Shown piece by piece: positions 1 to 8,859 of a stretch of DNA of 64,000 nucleotides. The notes below the pieces were generated by a model. It saw only the letters and a list, made by a program, of their open reading frames with translations, was not told where the DNA came from and did no database searches. The translations under genes were made by a program, and so were the position numbers. Where the stretch lies: contig NC_022247.1 in the NCBI RefSeq assembly GCF_000463015.1, positions 4,712,001 to 4,776,000 of the forward strand, in the 5' to 3' direction. The stretch's first letter is position 1. Each line of letters opens with the position of its first letter. The stretch is from Variovorax paradoxus B4. Lineage in GTDB: Bacteria > Pseudomonadota > Gammaproteobacteria > Burkholderiales > Burkholderiaceae_C.

Positions 1-1274
1 GAATCGGCGCCGCGCAGCCGGCCGGCGCCGTCGTCGGCCAGCTCGTACCAGTTCGCGCCCGCGCGGTAGGCCACGCGCAAGGTGCCAGGCGCGGGCGGCG
101 GCAGGATGGTCAGCGGGTAATTGACGCGCCGATTCTCCGCGTTGACGGCGATGGAGGCCGAATCCGCCAGCTCAATCGGCGCCGCGGCCGGCCCGAAGGT
201 GATGGCCTTCGTGCCGCCGATCTGCGGCGCGTCGCTCGCAAAGGTCAGCGTGCCGCCGACATAGGAGGCCGTCCCAATGGTGAGCGCGCCGAGCTTGAGC
301 CGGCCGCCGTCATCGGTGATCGTGCCGGCGCTGGTCGCAATCGACAGCGTGCCGGCATAGAACGGATTGCCGAGCGTGAGCGTGGCGTTCGGCCCGAAGA
401 GCGCGCCGGTGTTCAAGGTGACGACGCCGGCGCCCGAACGCACGAGCGCGATGGAAGAGCCGGCCGCCGAGGTGTCGGTGATCGAGATCTCGGTGGTCGA
501 GGTCGGCGCGATCTGGGTGTCGATGCGGTCCACCTTCACCGACAGGTCGCCGGTGCTGGCGTTCACCACCAGCCGCGAGACGCCGTAGAAGCGCGCCGCG
601 TCGGCCACGAGCATGCGATTGATTGCCGCAGCCGTCTGGGTGCGCTCGAAGAGGCGGTTGGCCGGCGTGCCGGCGTAGTCGTGTTTGAGGCCGTTCTGCA
701 GCTCGCAGACGCACACCTGCGCCTCGTAGTCGACAAAACCACCGCTGGTGGAATAGCTGTAGGTGCGGGACTCCACCTTGACTTCGGTGAGGCGCACGGC
801 CTCGGTGTTGCCGCCGCCGCTCAGCTGCAAGGTGCTGTTCACGGTCGGCGGCGTGGCGCCCGGCCGCTGGAAGATCAACATCGAGCGCTGGCCCTGCACA
901 TGGTTCGCGAGCAGGTAGCCGGTGAATTCCTCGCCGGGCGTCGTGTAGGCCTCCAGCCGGTTCTGGATCGCGGCGCGGCGGTCGAAGAAGTCGTTCGTGA
1001 CGAACAGGGCCGCCGACACGTTCGGGTCGAGCGGCGGCCGGGCGATGATGACGGTGCCGCCCAGCGCCGTATCGGTGTTGAGCGTCTGGACGGTCGCGGC
1101 CACCTTCATGATGGACACGTCGCCTTGCGCGCGGTCCACTTCGCTGATGTCCTTGAAGATGGCGTTGCTCTTGCCATCGGGGATGACGGTCGAGGTCGGC
1201 GCGCCGCCGCCCTCGGGCACGTCGTCCATGACTTGGGTCGCCACGAGCTTGATGTCGGATTCGAAGATGGGCAT
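1..1274 (-). CDS. Phage tail-associated protein (partial, runs off window)
   Basis: The reading frame begins with ATG at 1274 and stays open to the window edge (about 424 codons visible), so the C-terminus is missing. It starts two bases after the stop of the upstream gene, in the late operon downstream of the tape measure gene. The N-terminus (MPIFESDIKLVATQVMDD) matches a protein family I know from Pseudomonas-type siphophage prophages, where it is annotated only as hypothetical or tail protein. The visible C-terminal half is rich in Gly, Thr, Ala and Ser and looks beta-rich, as in tail tip or fibre proteins. Function is inferred from position only. Confidence 0.7.
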   Translation of the reverse strand, partial: MPIFESDIKLVATQVMDDVPEGGGAPTSTVIPDGKSNAIFKDISEVDRAQGDVSIMKVAATVQTLNTDTALGGTVIIARPPLDPNVSAALFVTNDFFDRRAAIQNRLEAYTTPGEEFTGYLLANHVQGQRSMLIFQRPGATPPTVNSTLQLSGGGNTEAVRLTEVKVESRTYSYSTSGGFVDYEAQVCVCELQNGLKHDYAGTPANRLFERTQTAAAINRMLVADAARFYGVSRLVVNASTGDLSVKVDRIDTQIAPTSTTEISITDTSAAGSSIALVRSGAGVVTLNTGALFGPNATLTLGNPFYAGTLSIATSAGTITDDGGRLKLGALTIGTASYVGGTLTFASDAPQIGGTKAITFGPAAAPIELADSASIAVNAENRRVNYPLTILPPPAPGTLRVAYRAGANWYELADDGAGRLRGAD

Positions 1275-1276
1275 GG

Positions 1277-1672
1277 TCAGACGGTGATGAGTCGCACGGT
1301 GGCGATGTAGGGGTAGTCCTCGACGGGCAGCTCGGGGCGCGCGAGCGGTTTGCCCTCGACGGGCAGGCCGGGTGCGAACTGCACGTTGAACGTGCGGCCA
1401 TCGGCCAGCACGAGCGCATGGGTGCCGATGGCGTTGGCCTCGGCCAGGGCCTGCAGTGCCGACAGGGCGCCGCGCTGAATCCACCCGGCATCGACCTCGC
1501 CCTGCAAGGTGATTGGCCGGCCCGCCAGGCGCACGCCGGCATCGATCAAGGCCGCGCCCGTGAGCGAATACTCGAGACTCTTCTCGACGCGGCTCCAGCC
1601 GAACTCATCGGACCAGACCATGCCGCGCGGGATCTGCAGGCCGGCCAGCGTGTGAAACTTCGAAGTGGCCAT
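1277..1672 (-). CDS. Conserved phage protein, minor tail component candidate
   Basis: 131 residues, starting at ATG 1672, three bases after the tape measure stop codon. Longer upstream extensions of this frame run antiphase through the tape measure gene and were rejected. The sequence has no motif I can name; it is balanced in composition, without signal peptide or membrane segment. Its position between the tape measure and the next tail gene is where minor tail proteins of lambda-like phages (gpM/gpL region) are encoded, so a tail-tip role is possible but unproven. Confidence 0.7.
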   Translation of the reverse strand: MATSKFHTLAGLQIPRGMVWSDEFGWSRVEKSLEYSLTGAALIDAGVRLAGRPITLQGEVDAGWIQRGALSALQALAEANAIGTHALVLADGRTFNVQFAPGLPVEGKPLARPELPVEDYPYIATVRLITV

Positions 1673-1674
1673 GT

Positions 1675-4395
1675 CTATCGGCTCGGGCGGTTGGACGACG
1701 TGCCGGCCGCGGCGCCGAGCTGCGCGAGCAAGTCCTCGATGGCGTCCGCACCGGCGGCATTGGTTTGGACCGTCCCGTAGTCGCGGCCGTTGAGGTTGAG
1801 ATGCAGGTTCACAGTGCGGTTGGATTCGGGGACCGGGATCGCGGTCGGCGTGTTGCCCTTGCCGAAGAAGGTTTCCTTCTCGGCCGCCTTGAGCAGCGCT
1901 TGACTCAGCGTGCCGCCGTCCGCGTACTTCTTCTGGCCCGGGTTGTTGAAGAACGGGATGTCGCCCTTGGAATCGGCGAACTCCATCGCGATGGCGCGCG
2001 CCCTCTTCTCGTCGCTGACGCCGGCGGCTTTGAGGAACGCGGCAATGCCGGTCAAGGTGCCCAGGTCGCTGCCGGCGTTGACGGTTTTTCCGTCCTTGTC
2101 GGTCGAGAAACCTTTCGCATCGCGACCGAGGCGCTTGTTCTCCAGCGCGTTCTCGCGCTCTTTGAGGGCGTTGGCTTTCTCGCGCGTCTCGATGTCGCGC
2201 TCGCGTGCGTTCGTGACCTCGCGCAGCGCACCGGCCAGGCCATGGGCCGCCTGCATGGCGTCGGTTTGCGCGTCGCGCAGCTTCAGCGTGGAGCGGCCCG
2301 CGCTGTCGAGCACGACCTCGAAGCCGCGCATCGCAGCTTGCGCTTCCACCCAGCCGGGGGCCACGCCATTGCCGGCAGCGATGGCCGCCTCGGCGGCACG
2401 CTTCCATGCCTCGCCCAGGCCGATGGCCGTCGCTTGCCCGCTGTCGCGAATCAGCTCGAAGTCGCGCAAGGCGGTCTTGGCCGCAATCTCAAGCTGCTCT
2501 TTGGTTTCCACGCCGGCGCGCTGGAAGGCCGCGGCAATCTCCGCCGCCGCTTCCGTCTGGGCCTTTTTGTTGACGCCTGCCGCGTCGGCCGCGGCCAGGT
2601 TCGCTTTCTTCAGCTCGCCGAGCTTCTGCGCCGCAAGCTCCAGATTGCCGGTGGCAATGGCCTGGTCGTATTCGCCGCGCAGCCGCGCGACCGAGGCCCG
2701 GGCTTCCTCTGCATTTGCCCGCTGCTCTTCGGCCGCGCTGGCGGCCTTCTGGCCTGCTTCCTGCGCGCTGTCGCCGGCGGCTTTCATCTCGGCGGCCATG
2801 TCCGCGAAGGCCGCCGCGCCGCTGGTGGCGGCGGCCGTGGTCGTTTCGGCGCTGCCGGTCAGGCCCGCCCATCCGGCGCGCGCTTGCTCGGCGCCCTCGG
2901 TCGCGCGGTCGAAAGCTTGGCCGGCCTTCTCGCCAAACGCATCGGCCACCGCGCCGGTGGCCTCGGCCGAGAGGCGCACCTCTTCGGCCGCGGCCTTGAA
3001 GGCGGCCGAGAGGCCGCCGAAGGTGATCTTCGCCAGGCCGGCAATGATGGTGGCGATGCCGGCCTGCACGGCGCTGACCACCATGGCCATGCCCTCGGCC
3101 TGCTTGTAGATGGCCGCCAGCACCACGTTGGCGCCGGCCACCATCACGCCCCACACCGTTTGCACGATGTTGCCGGTGGTCTGCGCCTTCTGGCCGAAGC
3201 TGTCGAGCAGCGCCCCGGCGCGGTCGGCAATCGCCTGCGCCTTCGCCACGAGGGCAGGCACATCGACGCTCGCCACAAAGGCCTGCACCCATTTGATGCC
3301 GTTCTGGAACGCCAGCGCAAGCGCGGCGCCGAACTTAGCTACCGTGCCATCGGCGACTGCGGCACGCAGTGCGCCGGACAGTTGTTCGACGCCTTGCTTC
3401 AGCACCGGGAGGATGGGCGTGGTGAGCGCGTTGAGCGTCGAGTCCCATGCGGTGCGCAGGGCATTCAGCGCGCCATTGAGGTTCGACTGCATGATGGCGG
3501 CCGTCTCGGCCGCGCTGCCCTTGGCGTTCTCCAGCTTCTTGGTCAGCGCATCGAGCGAAACCACGCCCTGATTCAGCAGCGCGCGCAATGCCGGGCCGGC
3601 TTCCTGCCCCACCGCCGCAATGGCGCGCTGCCCCGCGGGGCCGGCCGCGGCCAGCTCGTGCAGCGCCTTCTCGAAATTGGTCGACGTGATGCCGGCGGCG
3701 GCCAGTTCCGTGCGGAACTTGCTGGCCGGGTCGGAGAACTGCGCAAAGATGCTGTTCAGCGCCGTGCCGGCGCGGCTTGCGTCGATGCCCGCATCGGCGA
3801 ACTTGCCCACGATGGCGACCGTGGATTCGAGGCTCAGGCCGAGTGTGTTGGCGAGCGGCGCCGCATAGCTCAGCGCTTGCGCCAAACCCGCCACGCTGGT
3901 GTTGGTGGCGTTCGCACCGAGCGCGAGCACGTCGGCCACGCGGCCCGCATCCGCAAAGGACAGGCCCAGGCCATTGACGATCTTTGTCAGGTACTCGGCC
4001 GAGGTCGCCAGCTCGACATCGCCGGCGCGTGCGAGCTGCATCGCCGAGGGCAATGTGGCAATGGCGTCGCGCACACTGAGGCCGGCCTTCGCCAGGTTCT
4101 CCAGCGCGCCGGCGGCTTCCAGCTCGGTGAACCCATAGCGGGCATCGGCGGCGGCTTCTTGCGCCGCCTTGCGCAGCGCGCGCATCTCGGCGGCAGTCGC
4201 ACCGGTGGCGGCCTGCACGCGGCTCAGCGCCTGCTCGAAGTCGGCGCCGCCCTTCACCCACCCGGCGAATGCCTGAATGCCGAAGTAGCCGAGCACGACG
4301 GCCGCAAACGCGGCAAGGCGCGCCTGCAGCTTGTCGAAGACCTTGGACGCATCGTCCTTGGCATTGATGAGGATCTGAATCGGCTTGAAGGCCAA
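1675..4395 (-). CDS. Phage tail tape measure protein
   Basis: 906 residues. The protein sets tail length and is threaded inside the tail tube. Residues about 55-350 look like the TP901-type tape measure core (repeated Ala-rich helices with a hydrophobic stretch at about 28-40), followed by long Ala/Glu/Lys-rich coiled-coil stretches (about 500-620 and 690-770) and a less repetitive C-terminus. Length is moderate for the family, which predicts a fairly short siphophage tail. It follows the tail tube gene after a 114-bp gap. Long open frames on the opposite strand across this gene are GC-driven shadows. Confidence 0.92.
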   Translation of the reverse strand: MAFKPIQILINAKDDASKVFDKLQARLAAFAAVVLGYFGIQAFAGWVKGGADFEQALSRVQAATGATAAEMRALRKAAQEAAADARYGFTELEAAGALENLAKAGLSVRDAIATLPSAMQLARAGDVELATSAEYLTKIVNGLGLSFADAGRVADVLALGANATNTSVAGLAQALSYAAPLANTLGLSLESTVAIVGKFADAGIDASRAGTALNSIFAQFSDPASKFRTELAAAGITSTNFEKALHELAAAGPAGQRAIAAVGQEAGPALRALLNQGVVSLDALTKKLENAKGSAAETAAIMQSNLNGALNALRTAWDSTLNALTTPILPVLKQGVEQLSGALRAAVADGTVAKFGAALALAFQNGIKWVQAFVASVDVPALVAKAQAIADRAGALLDSFGQKAQTTGNIVQTVWGVMVAGANVVLAAIYKQAEGMAMVVSAVQAGIATIIAGLAKITFGGLSAAFKAAAEEVRLSAEATGAVADAFGEKAGQAFDRATEGAEQARAGWAGLTGSAETTTAAATSGAAAFADMAAEMKAAGDSAQEAGQKAASAAEEQRANAEEARASVARLRGEYDQAIATGNLELAAQKLGELKKANLAAADAAGVNKKAQTEAAAEIAAAFQRAGVETKEQLEIAAKTALRDFELIRDSGQATAIGLGEAWKRAAEAAIAAGNGVAPGWVEAQAAMRGFEVVLDSAGRSTLKLRDAQTDAMQAAHGLAGALREVTNARERDIETREKANALKERENALENKRLGRDAKGFSTDKDGKTVNAGSDLGTLTGIAAFLKAAGVSDEKRARAIAMEFADSKGDIPFFNNPGQKKYADGGTLSQALLKAAEKETFFGKGNTPTAIPVPESNRTVNLHLNLNGRDYGTVQTNAAGADAIEDLLAQLGAAAGTSSNRPSR

Positions 4396-4433
4396 GTGAA
4401 AACCTTTGGGAGAGTGTTGAGATGAGGGCCTGT

Positions 4434-4494
4434 GCGGCGACGTGTGGCGCCTCCAGCGAAGCGCCAGGCGTCGCCGCCGCTCGGCGAGAGCGGC
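4434..4494 (-). promoter_or_regulatory. Strong hairpins between tail tube and tape measure genes
   Basis: GCGGCGACG (4434-4442) pairs perfectly with CGTCGCCGC (4469-4477), with an inner TGGCGC/GCGCCA stem (4445-4450 with 4461-4466). A second hairpin, GCCGCTC (4476-4482) with GAGCGGC (4488-4494), overlaps it by two bases. No T-run follows on the minus strand, so it is not a classical intrinsic terminator. It could attenuate transcription or stabilise the upstream tail tube mRNA. The gap is too short for a normal tail assembly chaperone gene. Confidence 0.5.
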
Positions 4495-4509
4495 AGCGAG
4501 GCGAAGTGG

Positions 4510-5298
4510 TTAGATCTCGATGGGGCGGCCGTCCTCGAAGATCGCCACGCCGTTGGGCGGCGTCAGAACCTCGATGTCGAACTCCATCTGCACATAGGCG
4601 TCGTCGCTGGTGATGAGCGACATGTCGCCGGTGGGCGCCAGCGTCACGAGCGGGCAATAGGTGTCGATCTGCTCGCCTTCGGCCACGTTGGAAAGCACAC
4701 GAAGCGCGCCGCGCAGCTCGGCCTTGTCGCCGGACTTGATGCGCAGCCAGGTGGTGGCGGGCTTCGCGTACGCGACCTTGATCTTTCCGGCCGGGATGCC
4801 GCCGCTTGCGAGGATCTGCAGGCGCCCGAGGGCGGCATCGACGGTGTAGTCGACGCCCAGCTCGTAAGGCTCACCGCCGGCATCGGGCGTCACGACCACG
4901 TCCGACACCTTGCGCGCGCCGGCCGGGTTCGCGTCGGTGCGGCCAAGCTGGTAGAACCGGCCAGGCGTGACGGTGATCTCTTCGGCGGCAACCGCGCCGG
5001 TCGCTTGCGTGACCGTGGACTTCTCGCCCGAGATGAACATGGCGCGGTTGTCCGCGCTCATGTTGTCGCAGGTGATCTTGCCGGTGCGGTCGATGCGCAC
5101 GACGCGATTCGCGTCCTTGACGCCCGGGCCGGCCTCGGCGCTGTAGTGCGGCGCCTTCTCCGTCGCGATGTTGAGCGTGACGGTGGGGCAGTTGCCGAGG
5201 TGGCGCTCGCCCGTGAGCTGGTCGGCCGCATCGAGCACGTCGAAGAAGACGCGACCGCGCGGGATGATGTACTGACTCTTTTCGTAGATGTTTGCCAT
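4510..5298 (-). CDS. Major tail tube protein
   Basis: 262 residues starting with MANIYEKSQY at ATG 5298; upstream extension of the frame is shadow sequence. It forms the tail tube as a hexamer stack. Evidence is the phage tail protein-like sequence (N-terminal two thirds beta-rich, with a decoration-like insert) and its position: after the tail terminator-like gene and before the tape measure gene. It ends in GRPIEI. Tail tube proteins are the known trigger for the DSR2 defence sirtuin, which is relevant because a SIR2 gene lies in the same operon. Confidence 0.8.
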   Translation of the reverse strand: MANIYEKSQYIIPRGRVFFDVLDAADQLTGERHLGNCPTVTLNIATEKAPHYSAEAGPGVKDANRVVRIDRTGKITCDNMSADNRAMFISGEKSTVTQATGAVAAEEITVTPGRFYQLGRTDANPAGARKVSDVVVTPDAGGEPYELGVDYTVDAALGRLQILASGGIPAGKIKVAYAKPATTWLRIKSGDKAELRGALRVLSNVAEGEQIDTYCPLVTLAPTGDMSLITSDDAYVQMEFDIEVLTPPNGVAIFEDGRPIEI

Positions 5299-5318
5299 GG
5301 TGGCTCCGTAGATTGGTT

Positions 5319-5729
5319 TCACGCTTGGCCGTGGTAGCGGCCGGTGGTGGAGAAGAGAAGCTCGATGCCGACGAAGCCTTCGAGCGGGTACTGCGGCGGC
5401 GCGAAGCGCACCAGCGACAGCGCGCCCCAGCGCCGGCCGCCGGCGGACCCCGGCTCCCAGTTGTGAAGCGAGGCGATGACTTCGGCGAAGGCCGCGTCGA
5501 GCAGAAGCGCCGCGTCCGCGCCCTGCTTGGCGCTGAGCAGCACCTGCCATCCAGGCTGCAGCGCCACCGCGCCGGCCTTCACGTCCGACACGGCGCCGGC
5601 GGCGAACATGACGGAGGCCAGCGCATGGCCGGGGCGCTCGCCCTTGTCGGACGTGTAGCCCTTGACGGTCCACGCAGCGTCCAGGGTCTCGCGCAGCCGG
5701 CTGACGATGACGGGTTCGAGGGCAAGCAC
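5319..5729 (-). CDS. Tail terminator-like / minor tail protein
   Basis: 136 residues with a GTG start at 5729, two bases after the upstream stop at 5732. It is followed by the tail tube gene after 20 bp. The sequence (helical N-terminus, then an alternating beta pattern ending in a SLVRFAPPQYPLEG-type stretch) is like the gp37/tail terminator class of small phage proteins. In lambda the equivalent slot between head-tail attachment and tail tube encodes gpZ/gpU. The terminator role is inferred from order and size. Confidence 0.6.
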   Translation of the reverse strand: MLALEPVIVSRLRETLDAAWTVKGYTSDKGERPGHALASVMFAAGAVSDVKAGAVALQPGWQVLLSAKQGADAALLLDAAFAEVIASLHNWEPGSAGGRRWGALSLVRFAPPQYPLEGFVGIELLFSTTGRYHGQA

Positions 5730-5731
5730 GT

Positions 5732-6028
5732 TCAGAGGCTCCCGAGCGTCAGGCGGACGAAGCCGGCGCCATCAGGGTCCGTGCGCATGACCTCGTAGGC
5801 AACCCCGCGAACGACGATGGAGTCACCACGCACCACGGCGCCCAGATCGGCCATCGCACCCGAGCACTCCGGCGCGCGCGCGTCGACCTGACCGTCGAAG
5901 AGATGCGAGGCCGGATCGTCGAAGATGACGGGCACGTCGCGCCCCGCCACCGTCGCGATGGCATTGGCCAGATGGCCGAGCACGCCGGCGTCCACCATGC
6001 GTTCGATCTGGGCAAAGGGAGCTTCCAT
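5732..6028 (-). CDS. Head-tail attachment protein (lambda FII-like)
   Basis: 98 residues starting at ATG 6028 (MEAPFAQIERMVD), 13 bp after the capsid gene. Size and the beta-rich C-terminal half fit the Phage_attach/gpFII family, which joins the filled head to the tail. Its slot between the capsid gene and the tail genes is the same as in lambda. No unusual feature is seen. The family assignment rests on recognition of pattern and position, so moderate confidence. Confidence 0.65.
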   Translation of the reverse strand: MEAPFAQIERMVDAGVLGHLANAIATVAGRDVPVIFDDPASHLFDGQVDARAPECSGAMADLGAVVRGDSIVVRGVAYEVMRTDPDGAGFVRLTLGSL

Positions 6029-6041
6029 CGCCACGCCTCGC

Positions 6042-7055
6042 TCAGCGCACCTTGGCCGAGAACGACGCGTTGACGCGGTACGGCACCGGCAGCGGCGCCG
6101 ACTGCAGCAGCAGGATGCGCACGGCGGGGTCTTTCTCGACCCAAGACTTCGAGAAGTACGGCACGGCCTGAAAGCCGGCCTCTTCGTCGCGGATCGCGCC
6201 ATAGGCCCGGGCGCCTTCGAGGTCCGGGCTGGTGATGAGCACCGTGTAGTCAGGCAGGTAGGGCACCAACGTTTCGGTCGCCGGGTCTTCGTACCAGCCT
6301 GCGTACACCCAGATGTCGAAGTCGCCGATGTTGCCCATATAGCGACCGCCCTCGCCCACCACCGTGGCGTTGAGCTTGTCGTTGCCGCGGAAGCGGTCGA
6401 GCAGCTTCTGCACCGAAGGCGCCGCGCTGAAGAGCTGCCAGGCCTTCACGTCCATCACGAGCGTGTTGGCCGCAGCGCCGGAGTGCTGCGTGACCAGCAT
6501 CGACCACTCGTTGACATCTTCGAGCGGATCGACGCCGGCCTCTCCCCAGCGCGCACCCGCCGCCAGCGCCTTCGTCAGGTCGGCATGGCGGCCGAAGTCC
6601 ACGACCACGGCCGGATACTCTTCGCCCACCACCGTGACCTTGCCAGTGCGCAGTGCCTCCACCGCCATGACTTCTTGTCGGCGCGCGAGCATCTCAAGCT
6701 GGTCCTGCAGATCGCCCGCCAGCAAGGCTTGCTGACGCTGCGCCGGCGACAGTTCGCCCCCGATGCGCTCGCCGATGGCGCGCTTGAAGGGGCGCGAGCT
6801 GTCGAAGACGCGCTTGTCCTTCACATAGGCGGGCTTGAAGGTGCCGGTCTTGAAGCCCTTCGACTGCACGACCTTGCCGGCCACGATGGGCGCGACGAAC
6901 GGGGCCAGGCGGCGGCGGCCGTTAGCGACATCGAAATGGATGTCCTCGCTTGTCTCGGTCTGCAGATCGCGGAAGAACGAGTTGAGGATGAAGGGCGCGG
7001 GGGCCGGAAGCTCGGCGATGACGCGCGCGAGCACGCCGGTGGAAAAGATGTCCAT
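6042..7055 (-). CDS. Major capsid protein (gpE family)
   Basis: 337 residues, the usual length of lambda gpE-type capsid proteins (about 340). Typical features visible are the N-terminal MDIFSTGVLARVI segment, the central LAGDLQDQLEMLARRQEVMAVEAL helix and the C-terminal KDPAVRILLLQSAPLPVP motif close to the end, which is characteristic of the family. It builds the icosahedral shell. It follows the decoration protein gene after 38 bp, and the head-tail attachment gene comes next. Confidence 0.93.
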   Translation of the reverse strand: MDIFSTGVLARVIAELPAPAPFILNSFFRDLQTETSEDIHFDVANGRRRLAPFVAPIVAGKVVQSKGFKTGTFKPAYVKDKRVFDSSRPFKRAIGERIGGELSPAQRQQALLAGDLQDQLEMLARRQEVMAVEALRTGKVTVVGEEYPAVVVDFGRHADLTKALAAGARWGEAGVDPLEDVNEWSMLVTQHSGAAANTLVMDVKAWQLFSAAPSVQKLLDRFRGNDKLNATVVGEGGRYMGNIGDFDIWVYAGWYEDPATETLVPYLPDYTVLITSPDLEGARAYGAIRDEEAGFQAVPYFSKSWVEKDPAVRILLLQSAPLPVPYRVNASFSAKVR

Positions 7056-7093
7056 GAAAGTTTCTCCTGTGGGATGTGTGGGGTGAAGCCGCC

Positions 7094-7471
7094 TCAGGCC
7101 ATGTCGGGCAGCAAGGTGATGCCCTTCGTTCGCAGGCCTTCGGTGATGCCATCGAGCGTGTGGCCGGCGCCGATCACGAGCGCGCTCGCGTTGAAGTCGC
7201 CCCGGGCGTAGCCCAGCGCTTCACGGTCGCCGCCCGTGGCATCGACCGTTTCGGCCAGGATGAGATCCGGTGCTTCGCTGCCATCGGCGGCGGCGGCTTC
7301 GCTCACGGTGTGCTTCTTCGAAGCGGTGATGACGCCCAGCACGGTGCCGGCCGCGTAGGTGCGACCGGCCAGCAGCGTGACCTTGCGGCCCACGAGCAGG
7401 TGCGCATTGCCTGCCACGAGCACCTTGGAAGACGAGACGCCTTCGCTCTTGAATTCGGCGCGATAGTCCAT
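7094..7471 (-). CDS. Head decoration protein (gpD family)
   Basis: 125 residues from ATG 7471. Lambda gpD-type proteins trimerise on the outside of the expanded capsid and stabilise it. The sequence shows the family pattern of a beta tulip: LVAGNAHLLVGRKVTLLAG followed by the TVLGVIT segment, and a C-terminal GHTLDGITEGLRTKGI region. The position between scaffold/protease and capsid genes (C-Nu3-D-E order) supports the call. Confidence 0.88.
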   Translation of the reverse strand: MDYRAEFKSEGVSSSKVLVAGNAHLLVGRKVTLLAGRTYAAGTVLGVITASKKHTVSEAAAADGSEAPDLILAETVDATGGDREALGYARGDFNASALVIGAGHTLDGITEGLRTKGITLLPDMA

Positions 7472-7506
7472 GTCGAGAACTCCTGTGTTCCTGTGTGTGG
7501 GGGGAA

Positions 7507-7932
7507 TCAGCGCGAGCCGCGGAAGCTCGACACGATCTGGCTGGCGAGCGCGGCCTCGTCGGCGGCTGCGCCCGTGGCGGCCTCGACGCCGGACACGTCG
7601 GGATTGCCCAGCGTGGCCATCGCGGTGGCGAAGGCGTTCGCGGAGCTGGCGGGCGCGGCGGCAGGCGCCGCGCCGAGGACGGCGCCGGCCTGCTCGACCG
7701 TCAGGCCGCTGGTGACGCACTGGATGGCGAGCTGCGTGCGGCCGGCGGCGGCTTCGTGCGCGAAGATGCCGCTCACGCGGGTGCGCTCGGTCTTGGCGCC
7801 TTCGTCGCGACCCTCGGCGCGCGCGGCATCGACGTGGGCTTGCGTGAACGCGCCCGGGGCGGCCGGCGGGGTGCCGGCGGTGGCTGCTGCGGCTTGATGA
7901 CCGCCCGCCTCGTTGGTGGTGGTGCCAGACAT
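7507..7932 (-). CDS. Nested scaffold protein, Nu3-like, in frame within protease gene
   Basis: An ATG at 7932 (Met310 of the protease) is preceded on the minus strand by AAAGGAGTTTCA, an almost ideal ribosome binding site with five-base spacing. Initiation here would make a 141-residue protein identical to the protease C-terminus. Lambda makes its scaffold Nu3 exactly this way from inside gene C, so this is very probably the scaffold. The product is Ala-rich with a predicted helical middle (AHVDAARAEGRDEGAKTER). Confidence 0.75.
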   Translation of the reverse strand: MSGTTTNEAGGHQAAAATAGTPPAAPGAFTQAHVDAARAEGRDEGAKTERTRVSGIFAHEAAAGRTQLAIQCVTSGLTVEQAGAVLGAAPAAAPASSANAFATAMATLGNPDVSGVEAATGAAADEAALASQIVSSFRGSR

Positions 7933-8859
7933 TGAAACTCCTTTGTCGTTGGCGTTGGATCGGGCGGTCGGCCCGACAGGAAAGGACCGGCTGCGCTGGG
8001 CAGCCAGCTCGGAAATGAGTTGGTCGGTGGTGGCGATGCGGTCGGCCAGGCCGGAGGCCACGGCGGCGACGCCCGAATAGCTGGCGGCCTGTGTCTTGCG
8101 CACGGCGACGGCATCCATGCCGCGATGGCGCGCCACCGCATCGACGAACATCGTGTAGAGGCCATCGATCTCGGCCTGCCATGCGCTGCGCACATCCTCG
8201 GGCAGCGGCTCGTAAGGGTTGCCGTCCACCTTGTGCGCACCCGCAAAGATGTGCGTCACGGTGATGCCGTCCTGGTCGAGCGCGCGCGAGAAATCGACGT
8301 GGCGCGACACGACGCCGACGGAGCCGGCATAGCCGGTGGCTGTCACGGCCACTTCATCGGCTGCGCTTGCGCCAAGGTAGGCCGCCGACAGCGCCATACC
8401 ATCGGCAATGGCCTGCATAGGCTTGCGTCCGCGCAGATCGAAGACGCGCTGTGCGTATTCAAAGGCGCCCTGCGCCTCACCGCCCGGGCTGTCGTAGACC
8501 TGCAGCACCGCATGCACGTCGGGATGGCCCATCGCATCTTCGAGGTCGGCGGCCAGGTCGTTGTAGCCCACCAGAAAGGTGCTCTCGGCCATGTCGAGCC
8601 GGCTGCGGTGCAGGAGCGCGCCGCTGATGTTGAGCACGGCGACGCCCTCGACCACGCGGTAGCCGCGGTCGCTCGCTTCACCGCGCCGCGTCGAGAACAG
8701 CTCCGGCGCCAGCATGCGGGAGCCATCTGCGGCAGCTACGGCCAACGGCACCGCACCGAGCAGTCGGTCGCTCAAGCCGGCGATGATCGCGTCGAGCTTC
8801 TGGGGATGGATCAACAGCGGCGTGTTAAAGATGCGCGCGGCGATGTGGGGGTACTTCAT
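7507..8859 (-). CDS. S49-family capsid maturation protease with C-terminal scaffold (gpC-like)
   Basis: 450 residues. Residues about 70-260 are an S49 (SppA/gpC-like) serine protease: the candidate nucleophile is Ser158 in MALSAAYLG and the general base Lys210 in GAHKVDG. Residues 310-450 are Ala/Thr-rich and helical, like the Nu3 scaffold region of lambda gpC. It processes portal and itself during prohead assembly. The start overlaps the portal stop by four bases. An internal start with a strong ribosome binding site (see next entry) yields the scaffold separately. Confidence 0.9.
   Translation of the reverse strand: MKYPHIAARIFNTPLLIHPQKLDAIIAGLSDRLLGAVPLAVAAADGSRMLAPELFSTRRGEASDRGYRVVEGVAVLNISGALLHRSRLDMAESTFLVGYNDLAADLEDAMGHPDVHAVLQVYDSPGGEAQGAFEYAQRVFDLRGRKPMQAIADGMALSAAYLGASAADEVAVTATGYAGSVGVVSRHVDFSRALDQDGITVTHIFAGAHKVDGNPYEPLPEDVRSAWQAEIDGLYTMFVDAVARHRGMDAVAVRKTQAASYSGVAAVASGLADRIATTDQLISELAAQRSRSFPVGPTARSNANDKGVSMSGTTTNEAGGHQAAAATAGTPPAAPGAFTQAHVDAARAEGRDEGAKTERTRVSGIFAHEAAAGRTQLAIQCVTSGLTVEQAGAVLGAAPAAAPASSANAFATAMATLGNPDVSGVEAATGAAADEAALASQIVSSFRGSR

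Noticed and set aside
1765..4425. Very long open frame on the plus strand (886 codons) opposite the tape measure gene
   Set aside because: It is Arg/Gly/His-rich and low in order, typical of an antisense frame in high-GC DNA; the minus strand encodes a clear tape measure protein.
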